DNA of 39,323 bases from an uncultured Gammaproteobacteria bacterium (GTDB taxonomy: Bacteria > Pseudomonadota > Gammaproteobacteria > Pseudomonadales > Ketobacteraceae). Each line of letters starts with the position of its first letter. The first letter of the stretch is position 1. Location of the stretch: contig CAJXZM010000045.1 of assembly GCA_913063125.1 (NCBI GenBank), positions 1 through 39,323 of the forward strand, in the 5' to 3' direction. Both the position numbers and the translations under genes were made by a program. The notes under the pieces are model-generated. The model searched no databases. It was not told the origin of the DNA and saw nothing but the letters and a program-made list of their open reading frames with translations. Positions 32,387 to 39,323 of this stretch are shown piece after piece.

Positions 32387-34546
32387 ATGGATGTTGGCCG
32401 GCCCTGTAGTGTACTAATCGTTGATGATACGCCCGAAAACCTCATTGCAATGGATTATATTCTTGATGGTTTGGAGCATGTCAATCTGGTCCATGCATCC
32501 TGTGGAGAGGAGGCCCTGCGTTGCGTGTTAAACCAACGCTTTGCCGTGATGTTGTTGGATCTCAATATGCCAGGAATGAACGGCTACGAAGTGGCGCAAT
32601 TAGTATCAAGTAACCCTTACACTAAGTACTTACCCATTGTGATGGTAACAGCCCTTGGCCATTCGGAAGGCGAGGTGCTCAAGGCGTATCAAGCCGGCGC
32701 TGTCGATTACCTTGTTAAGCCCATTCAGAGCGACATTTTACTCAATAAAGTAAAACAGTTTGTAGAGTTATATAACGCTCACGAAAAGGCAGCCCAATCG
32801 TTACTGGATGTCGCTAATTTGCAAAAAGAGAAAGAGATCATTCTCAATGCAGCCGGCGAAGGTATTGTCAAAATAAACGGCCATGGGGAAATAGAATACG
32901 CAAACAATAAGGCGATCGATATACTTCAGACCAACACCGAGGCCTTGATAAACAGTCATTTCGATCAATGGTTTGTCAATGAGAATAGCAGTAATGTTTT
33001 TGCTCCGTTATATGAGCAATTAGCCCTCACAAAAAAAGATCAACGGTATCGACTAGATGTATTATTAATTAATGAATGCAAGGTGCCTATCGAGGCGATC
33101 TGTACCTTTACCGAAAATACGCATGCAGCCACGGTCTCAGTCATCGTATTATTTCAAGATATCTCTGATCGTTTAGCAATGGAGAATCGACTGATTCGTT
33201 TGGCAAATTATGACCCTCTCACAGGCCTAAGTAATCGCGCATATTTCCAAGACAGCTTGTTTCGTGCGATTGGTCGTGCAAAGCGCAATGGATCCAAGCT
33301 TGCGCTCTATACCATCGACCTAGATCGCTTTAAACAAGTGAACGATACTTTGGGCCATGACATGGGGGACGCATTACTAAAAGAGGTGTCCAGCCGCTTA
33401 CAAGCCTCGTTACGGGAAATTGACGTTATATCACGATTAGGGGGGGATGAGTTCTCGGTAATCATTGAGGATCTTGACGGTGATAAAGCCAGTGGCGGTG
33501 CTATTGCTGCAAAAATAGTATCTCAGCTGGCGATACCCTATATTCTAACGTCAAGTAATGGTGACACGAAAGAGCTTGTGGTGGAATGTAGCGTTGGGGT
33601 CGCATTTTGCGACGCAGGCAACATGGACGCCCCAGCCTTAGTCAAAGCATCCGACCTGGCACTATATGCGGCGAAAGACGCAGGTAGAAATACCTACCGT
33701 ATATTTGTCGAGAGGATGTCAGAACATTCTAAACAGCATGCGACCATTGAACAACAACTACGTAAGACCATCACAGACAAGGGGTTGACGCTACATTATC
33801 AACCACAGGTATGTCTGTCACAAAAACGCATTACTGGATTCGAGGCACTGGTTCGTTGGTTTCCCGATGACCCTAATATTCCACCGGTGCCCCCTACTAT
33901 ATTTATCCCCATTGCGGAACAAACTCGCCTTATCCACAGTTTAGGAGAGCTGGTTTTATACCAGGCATGCCAGCAATTGAAAAATTGGTATTCTTTCTTT
34001 CAACAGCATGATTTAACGTTATCAGTAAACCTCTCCGCTAGACAACTCAGCGTACCCAACTTCATCGATGTGATTGACCGTATTACCGGCGACTTTGCAT
34101 TTGAACATCACCGCATGGTCTTTGAAATAACGGAAACTGCGGTTCTGGATAATGGCAATAGCACCATTGATACGCTAATAGCAATTAAAGAGCGAGGTTT
34201 TGGGTTATCGCTTGATGATTTTGGCACAGGATATTCTTCCCTCAGCTATCTCCAAAAATTGCCCATTGATTGTTTAAAGATAGACCGCTGTTTTATTCAA
34301 GAAATGAATCACAACCAAAAAAAACATGCTTTGGTGAAAGCCATTATGGCCATCGCAAAAACCTTTTCACTAGAGGTAGTAGCGGAAGGTGTAGAAAGCC
34401 AGGCAGAACTGGAATGTTTAATTGGCTTAAACTGCGATAAAATACAAGGCTATTATTTCAGCAAGCCTATCCCGCCTTCAAAGGTCAAGGAACTCGTGAA
34501 TGATATGTTTCATCAAGGATCTCAGTTTGTATTAAAAACGGGGTAA
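32387..34546 (+). CDS. REC-PAS-GGDEF-EAL cyclic-di-GMP enzyme
   Basis: A 719-residue cytoplasmic response regulator. Receiver (about 7-128) with phospho-Asp D58 (LLDLNMPGMNG); PAS (about 145-260). The diguanylate cyclase domain (about 270-435) has an intact GGDEF near 350 and an inhibitory I-site R-E-I-D five residues before it. The EAL phosphodiesterase domain (about 455-705) has an intact G-F-E-A-L near 484, E-I-T-E-T and DDFGTGYSSLSYL. Both catalytic signatures are complete, so it could make and break cyclic-di-GMP. Its divergence from a Wsp-like operon makes it a natural phosphorylation target of the CheA-REC kinase, taking the place of WspR. That link is inferred. Confidence 0.95.
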   Translation: MDVGRPCSVLIVDDTPENLIAMDYILDGLEHVNLVHASCGEEALRCVLNQRFAVMLLDLNMPGMNGYEVAQLVSSNPYTKYLPIVMVTALGHSEGEVLKAYQAGAVDYLVKPIQSDILLNKVKQFVELYNAHEKAAQSLLDVANLQKEKEIILNAAGEGIVKINGHGEIEYANNKAIDILQTNTEALINSHFDQWFVNENSSNVFAPLYEQLALTKKDQRYRLDVLLINECKVPIEAICTFTENTHAATVSVIVLFQDISDRLAMENRLIRLANYDPLTGLSNRAYFQDSLFRAIGRAKRNGSKLALYTIDLDRFKQVNDTLGHDMGDALLKEVSSRLQASLREIDVISRLGGDEFSVIIEDLDGDKASGGAIAAKIVSQLAIPYILTSSNGDTKELVVECSVGVAFCDAGNMDAPALVKASDLALYAAKDAGRNTYRIFVERMSEHSKQHATIEQQLRKTITDKGLTLHYQPQVCLSQKRITGFEALVRWFPDDPNIPPVPPTIFIPIAEQTRLIHSLGELVLYQACQQLKNWYSFFQQHDLTLSVNLSARQLSVPNFIDVIDRITGDFAFEHHRMVFEITETAVLDNGNSTIDTLIAIKERGFGLSLDDFGTGYSSLSYLQKLPIDCLKIDRCFIQEMNHNQKKHALVKAIMAIAKTFSLEVVAEGVESQAELECLIGLNCDKIQGYYFSKPIPPSKVKELVNDMFHQGSQFVLKTG

Positions 34547-35035
34547 CTAATAAGATTGCTTATCCAGCGCGCTAATTAGTGAATCCAACTTTTTTTCCAA
34601 AATTTTATTATGCGCTAATATCTCAGCATTTTGCTTTCTTAGTTCTCTATTTTTAACATTGGTATCCGCAAAACCTAACACTCGATCTGCGATCTGAGCA
34701 CCAATAAAACCCACAATCCCCACACCAACGTAAAACATCATCGCCACAACGGTTCTACCGCCTAAAGAAACTGGGAAGTGGTCACCAAACCCTATGGTAG
34801 AAGCTGACATTTGTAATGTCCAAAACGCATCCTCATAACTGGTAATATTAGCATCAGAAACATCAATTTCGAACCACAATAAAACACCAGACATCAACGC
34901 TATCACACTGTATAAAATGGCAACCGCTATTAACGCCAAAAAACCTGCACTGTAGTTTTTAATATCAAATTCATCGGTTTTATACACCCTATTTGATAGT
35001 TTCTTAGCATTTTTAAGCCTTTCTGTTTTATTCAA
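34547..35035 (-). CDS. Two-TM potassium-channel-like protein
   Basis: A 162-residue ion channel of the Ion_trans_2 type. TM1 is at about 29-54. The pore loop carries the filter TIGFGD at 80-85 (classical T-V-G-Y-G-D), and TM2 is at about 95-117. A C-terminal helix (about 126-158) rich in Lys, Leu and Asn probably forms a coiled coil that assembles the tetramer; no RCK domain is present. The start must be TTG at 35035, preceded by GGGAA, because no ATG lies before TM1. Its stop abuts the stop of the convergent GGDEF-EAL gene with no base between them. The role is presumably monovalent cation flux; specificity is inferred from the filter. Confidence 0.85.
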   Translation of the reverse strand: MNKTERLKNAKKLSNRVYKTDEFDIKNYSAGFLALIAVAILYSVIALMSGVLLWFEIDVSDANITSYEDAFWTLQMSASTIGFGDHFPVSLGGRTVVAMMFYVGVGIVGFIGAQIADRVLGFADTNVKNRELRKQNAEILAHNKILEKKLDSLISALDKQSY

Positions 35036-35192
35036 TTTACATTCCCATCTTTCTTATGAGTGCTCTTATGACTGCTATGTTGACTGCCTTCATTACTCAC
35101 CAGGCATACAGTACTTATTATAAGCGATCCATCTTATCAAGCTAACGCTGTATCGGGATAGCTTTTCTTACCCATCCTGATGCTGGCATACC

Positions 35193-37958
35193 CTAAGTAT
35201 TCGACAGATGCTCACTAAGTATCCTGCTCAACTCTTTCTTATTCAAGGGTTTCGTTAGAAACCCTTGGCACCCTGCATTGAGTATTCGATTAATTTCTTC
35301 CTGATCGGTTTCAGCAGTTAAGGCATATATTGGCATACTATATCTTTTTCTTCTTAAATAATCCGTAGCCTCAATGCCACTTCGGTTTGGCATATTGATA
35401 TCCATCAATATTAAATCTGGAAGCTCATCATCACAATAATCACAAGCTTCGACACCATCATTTGCAATCACAACACCAAGCCCCAGCTTCTTTAATAGTC
35501 GCTCAATAAGCTTTTGATTCACAATATTGTCCTCCGCCAATAATACCGTGCCACTAAGCGAGTAAACGATGGATACATCTCCCTTTCTACCTTTATTCTG
35601 TTTCTTATCTAATGAAGATTTACTCACCCAACGAACATCACTTGGCAAGCCACTTCCTGTCACCAACGTAAATACACTGCCTTTTCCAACCTTGCTTTCA
35701 ACGGTAATATCTCCCCCCATCAATAACGCAAGCTTTCTAGAAAGAACCAGCCCCAGCCCCGCATCAGAGTGCACTCCATCTCCACGAGAAAACATATCAA
35801 ACAAATAGCGTAATCTACTTCTCGATATTCCGACACCTGTATCTATAACAGAAAACCTAAGCTGCTCAATGCCAGCATCCCACTCAAGACGCAAAACCAC
35901 CCCTCCGTCGGGGCAAAAACTAATAGCATTATCACACAAATTATCTAGTATCTGCACAATCCTAGTTGGATCGCCAATAATCTTACTAGGTACTGTCGAC
36001 TGATAGTTAACCTCAAAATTTAACCCTAACGACGTTGCTTTTTTTAAAAACTTTCTATTCACACTGTCTACAATAGAAACTACATCAACCTCAATACTTT
36101 CTATACTGAACTTTTCAGCATCAATTTTTGAATAATCCAAAATATCATTAACTAGCTTTAACAATGAATTGCTATTATTAACAATAATATCAATCCATTC
36201 ACGCCTATCGTTATCATCACCTTCATTACTTTCTAATAGCTCTCCGTAACCAATAATAGCGGTAAGTGGAGTCCGTATATGATGACTCATCATGGATAGA
36301 AACTGATTTGCAGTGCCCATAACTTGCTGGGCTATATCATTCTTTATGCGTTCATTTTCTCTTTCAGAAATCGCCTTTAACTTATTAAATAATTCTGTAT
36401 TATCCGTTAAACTACCCTCCACATGTGAAGGCAACCCAACATTATCAAAAACCATTTTGGCGGAATGAAGCATATGCGATGGTTTATCACCAGCAGAAAG
36501 GATCATTGAATTTTCCACCACATCACCTCTGCGCATAATCTCATAATCAGAAAAACCGCCAACAAACATAGATTTCGATATTTTCAAATTATAGTTTTTA
36601 ATTTGAGAAATCCCAGAAAACCCAAACACTTTAATAAATGCCATATTAGCCGAAGTAACACGTCCGTCCATAGACATTCTATAAAGCCCTTGGAGTGAAT
36701 TATTAAATATCGATTGATATTTTCTAAGATTATTAAATTTCTCTTTCCTTGAACGTAAAGCCAGCTCTTGACCTAACTTGACTCTATTAGCCAATGCAAG
36801 CGAAAGTATTGTCGCTTCAAAAACAATACTAAGGGGCAATATAATTTCAGCCACTGCATTTAACGCAACAAAACCAGAAAAAACGATACTATTAAAAAAT
36901 GTACCTACAATTAATGGTAACCATGAAAAAACATAGAATTTACCATTTTCATTACCTTTCATCCAACTGTAGAAGCCTACCCAAATTACAAAAGGCGCCA
37001 GAATTGCTGGTGTAATAGCGGTAAACTTAACCACAAATGATCCGTCAAAATATTGAGATAACGCCAGGTTTATAACAAACAGTAAAAGCAACAAATCTAC
37101 CACACGATTTATCACCGGGTGTCGCTGCTTAAGATCTAAAAAAGAACGCATAAATAACATCACTGCCATATATAAACACCACAGAATTGCGGCAATTGAT
37201 TTTACCGTTATCAGTCCATAAATATACGGGGCATGTAAAACCCCATGACCAGAATGCATAAGTACAAACGTCGACGTCACCACAAGATACCCGGCATAAT
37301 AGATATAACTTATATCTCTTACCGTTAAATAAATAAATAAATTATAAAAAACTAACACCAACATACTTCCGTAGAAGAACCCATAAAAAAACTCTTCGAC
37401 AGCGACTTTTTGAACAAATAATCCAGGTTCCCACAATGTCACTGGCAAGTACAATGACGCACGCGGATGTCTGATTTTCAAATATAATGTAATCTTTTCT
37501 TTTGCATTAATCATCACAGGAAAAACACTATTCACATGATAAATTTCACGCTCATTAAAAGGCCTTCTTGTGTCGGCTGTCTTTACCTCGTAACCACCCT
37601 TAGAGTCAGGCACATAGAGTTCCGCAACATCCAATAACGCCCTTCCAATTTCTAGGTACCATTCTTCATTTCCCCCTACAACCCCCTCTATGTTTATTTC
37701 CAACCAAAAGGTATACGGAGTTATCCCCAAGTTGGGTATTTCCTCCCTATTGCTAACAAACCGATGATTATCGCTACCTCTAACCTGCTCAATAGTCAGC
37801 TCCCCCGCTTTATCCTCCAAAATCCGTAATTTGGGGCCAAGTTCATAACGACCACTTTCTAAAACCTGAACAAACTCACCAGACTCACCAGACTCATGAC
37901 TTATAGCTGATGAACATGTAACAATGAGCCAAAATAGAAGAGATACTCTAGAAAACAT
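35193..37958 (-). CDS. 7TMR-DISM hybrid sensor histidine kinase
   Basis: About 921 residues. A signal peptide (FSRVSLLFWLIVTCSSAIS) precedes a periplasmic 7TMR-DISMED2 domain (about 35-170; L-G-I-T-P-Y-T-F-W-L-E) and the seven-helix 7TMR-DISM module (about 180-390). Then come a PAS-like domain (about 405-520), HisKA with H-H-I-R-T-P-L near 555, HATPase (N-box DNLCDNAISF, D-T-G-V-G-I-S, GLGLVLS) and a receiver (about 800-915, phospho-Asp in LMDINMPNRSG). The residue after the phospho-His is His instead of the usual Glu. ATG 37958 is preferred: it puts the signal peptide at the N-terminus, although no clear ribosome site is seen; a TTG at 37970 is possible. DISMED2 domains usually bind carbohydrates or other small ligands. 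Confidence 0.92.
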   Translation of the reverse strand: MFSRVSLLFWLIVTCSSAISHESGESGEFVQVLESGRYELGPKLRILEDKAGELTIEQVRGSDNHRFVSNREEIPNLGITPYTFWLEINIEGVVGGNEEWYLEIGRALLDVAELYVPDSKGGYEVKTADTRRPFNEREIYHVNSVFPVMINAKEKITLYLKIRHPRASLYLPVTLWEPGLFVQKVAVEEFFYGFFYGSMLVLVFYNLFIYLTVRDISYIYYAGYLVVTSTFVLMHSGHGVLHAPYIYGLITVKSIAAILWCLYMAVMLFMRSFLDLKQRHPVINRVVDLLLLLFVINLALSQYFDGSFVVKFTAITPAILAPFVIWVGFYSWMKGNENGKFYVFSWLPLIVGTFFNSIVFSGFVALNAVAEIILPLSIVFEATILSLALANRVKLGQELALRSRKEKFNNLRKYQSIFNNSLQGLYRMSMDGRVTSANMAFIKVFGFSGISQIKNYNLKISKSMFVGGFSDYEIMRRGDVVENSMILSAGDKPSHMLHSAKMVFDNVGLPSHVEGSLTDNTELFNKLKAISERENERIKNDIAQQVMGTANQFLSMMSHHIRTPLTAIIGYGELLESNEGDDNDRREWIDIIVNNSNSLLKLVNDILDYSKIDAEKFSIESIEVDVVSIVDSVNRKFLKKATSLGLNFEVNYQSTVPSKIIGDPTRIVQILDNLCDNAISFCPDGGVVLRLEWDAGIEQLRFSVIDTGVGISRSRLRYLFDMFSRGDGVHSDAGLGLVLSRKLALLMGGDITVESKVGKGSVFTLVTGSGLPSDVRWVSKSSLDKKQNKGRKGDVSIVYSLSGTVLLAEDNIVNQKLIERLLKKLGLGVVIANDGVEACDYCDDELPDLILMDINMPNRSGIEATDYLRRKRYSMPIYALTAETDQEEINRILNAGCQGFLTKPLNKKELSRILSEHLSNT

Positions 37959-38093
37959 CAGGAAAAACAATGTAAAGCGAGCATTGTTGGAATCAGCAAA
38001 ACCTGTGACCTTTTTGAGCTATCGACCTTATGAAGTGTAGGCCACCCAACCACTAGTCACAATCAACAAGCTCATAAACAGCATAGATTCCAA

Positions 38094-38801
38094 TTAATGC
38101 CCCTTAGTCCGCGCCAACACTAAAAAACAAGCAGCAGAAATACCGGCAGCCCCAAACACCATACACATCACCATAATTTGATATCTTGCAGCAATAAGAG
38201 GGGGTACATCCGATAAAATCTGACCTGTCATCATACCTGGTATAGAAACAAGGCCTACCGCCAGCAAAGAGTTAACAACAGGAATTAATGATGCTTGGAA
38301 GGCTATTCTCTTGGCCTCTTGGTACAACACGCCCCGTTCCAATTCTGCATAAAGCCTCTCTGCCGCCAAACTCACACTATTCATTGAACTGGCAAAAATC
38401 ATTCCCGCCAAAGGCACTATATATTGAGGAGAATACCAAGGGCTAAGATGCAAAACTCCCTGTGTGACAAACAAAAGAGAAATAAAGCCCCCTAAAGCAA
38501 TTGAACATAATGCTCGGACATACAGCTTCTTTCGCTGAACCTTTACAGTACCCAGCGCAATCCAACTGGATGAAAAAACCATAATTGCTAAGATTGCAAT
38601 AATAACAATGGAACTGTTGGTTTCAAAAATAGCGGTTAGAAAGTACCCCACCAACAACAATTGCCCTAGCATCCGTGCAATGGCATATAAGGTGTATTTG
38701 GTATTCAAAGACCAAGCAAAAATAACCCCCACAACAATCAACACGGGAATAAAGGCCATCATCAAATTGCTCAGGGGTATTATTTGGACAGAACTATTCA
38801 T
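38094..38801 (-). CDS. fetB: FetB/UPF0014 family ABC transporter permease
   Basis: A 235-residue membrane protein with about six or seven helices, matching the FetB (YbbM, UPF0014) family in length. Visible marks are R-M-L-G-Q-L-L-L-V-G-Y near residue 42, SSSWIALGTVK, VPLAGMIFASSMN and the late S-I-P-G-M-M-T-G-Q-I-L. With the ATPase FetA, FetB lowers cellular iron under peroxide stress in E. coli. FetA is not adjacent here: the gene upstream is DUF695-like and the next gene downstream is the histidine kinase. GGAG three bases before the ATG supports the start. The ATPase must lie elsewhere or be lost. Confidence 0.9.
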   Translation of the reverse strand: MNSSVQIIPLSNLMMAFIPVLIVVGVIFAWSLNTKYTLYAIARMLGQLLLVGYFLTAIFETNSSIVIIAILAIMVFSSSWIALGTVKVQRKKLYVRALCSIALGGFISLLFVTQGVLHLSPWYSPQYIVPLAGMIFASSMNSVSLAAERLYAELERGVLYQEAKRIAFQASLIPVVNSLLAVGLVSIPGMMTGQILSDVPPLIAARYQIMVMCMVFGAAGISAACFLVLARTKGH

Positions 38802-38861
38802 TAACTCCGCCTGTTACAACCGCATACGAATGTCTATGTTCTTTACTTATGTTCTCTATTT

Positions 38862-39311
38862 TTAGCTTGGCTTATTCACCGATTGCCCTGTGTTCTTAAG
38901 CAAATCCAGGTAATCCTTCCACTCAACATCATTCTCAATCACCATTTCAATAGGGTATTGCTCATGACCAAACAACGCCTTGTTGATTTGCTCCTGCAAC
39001 AGAGCGATATCAGAACAATAAGCGGACCACTCTTTTACACCGTTATGTAGAAATATCTTATAAAAAATGCACAGTGCATCTTTCTCTAATACGGTAAATA
39101 TGGCTTCTTCAAACGTAGCCATACTTTTGATAATGTCTCGCTCTGGCATCCCACTATTTTCATCGGGCACATAATCCCACGTAATACGCAGAATATTGGG
39201 ATGGCTTTTCACTCCCACCAAATGACCCAAATGGCCTCTCCCACGAATAAGTACTGGAAAACCATCATCTTTGCCTTCTGCGGCAAACCAGCGATCATCT
39301 ATCTCAATCAT
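38862..39311 (-). CDS. DUF695-like protein
   Basis: A 149-residue soluble protein. Its centre and end resemble DUF695 proteins: ALCIFYKIFLHNGVKEWSAY (about 92-111), a Q-x-x-I-N-x-A-L helix, and the terminal I-E-N-D-V-E-W-K-D-Y-L-D-L-L. The N-terminal strand region (R-W-F-A-A-E-G-K-D-D-G-F-P-V-L-I-R) also fits. No function is known for the family. AGGT lies eight bases before the ATG. It starts just inside the right edge of the window and precedes the FetB gene by 60 bases, so the two may share a transcript. Confidence 0.7.
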   Translation of the reverse strand: MIEIDDRWFAAEGKDDGFPVLIRGRGHLGHLVGVKSHPNILRITWDYVPDENSGMPERDIIKSMATFEEAIFTVLEKDALCIFYKIFLHNGVKEWSAYCSDIALLQEQINKALFGHEQYPIEMVIENDVEWKDYLDLLKNTGQSVNKPS

Positions 39312-39323
39312 TTATTACTACCT

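Overview
The window (39,323 bases, moderate to low G+C) looks like chromosome of a marine or environmental gammaproteobacterium. The grounds are a YhaJ/YqjF/YqjG-type redox module, a Wsp-like chemosensory operon, 7TMR-DISM and GGDEF-EAL signalling proteins, and an IS66 accessory-gene remnant. The genus cannot be fixed from the sequence alone. No rRNA, tRNA, CRISPR array or prophage block was seen.

Region 1 (1-15,308, all minus strand) is an accessory island led by one 12.4-kb gene. It encodes a 4,125-residue, Sec-exported protein. In order it carries a von Willebrand A domain, two PKD domains, about sixteen cadherin/He_PIG-like Ig domains split by an IgGFc-binding-like block, a long RHS/YD-repeat shell, the RHS core, and an unrecognised 184-residue C-terminal region in the position of a polymorphic toxin tip. 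Downstream lies a string of small genes: a four-cysteine protein that is the best immunity candidate, a YcxB-like membrane protein, a 52-residue protein, a GNAT acetyltransferase, a Sel1-like protein and unknowns. Two look-alike terminators separate some of them.

Region 2 (15,309-17,494) is a scar zone. It holds a C-terminally shortened GyrI-like effector-binding protein, an orphan IS66 TnpA, a zf-TFIIB zinc-ribbon protein, a cupin gene reduced to its first 41 codons, and a strong hairpin.

Region 3 (17,495-21,605) is housekeeping-like: a MOSC protein, a YjbR/MmcQ protein, and a LysR regulator divergent from DoxX (YqjF-like) and glutathionyl-hydroquinone reductase (YqjG-like) genes. A run of TCTAAT/ATTAGA half-sites lies between them. 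A perfect 13-bp-stem terminator closes the region.

Region 4 (21,606-34,546) is a seven-gene minus-strand operon of the Wsp/alternative-cellular-function type: CheW, MCP, CheW, CheA-REC, CheB, CheR-TPR and a REC-REC-PAS-HisKA-HATPase-REC hybrid kinase. A REC-PAS-GGDEF-EAL gene is transcribed divergently from it. The likely output is cyclic-di-GMP or phosphorelay control rather than flagellar steering. Three genes of the operon carry in-frame 12- or 15-bp tandem repeats in linker or tail regions, and a 14-bp repeat lies just upstream of the first gene.

Region 5 (34,547-39,311, minus) has a small two-TM ion channel, a 7TMR-DISM hybrid histidine kinase with a changed H-box, a FetB/UPF0014 permease without its ATPase nearby, and a DUF695-like protein.
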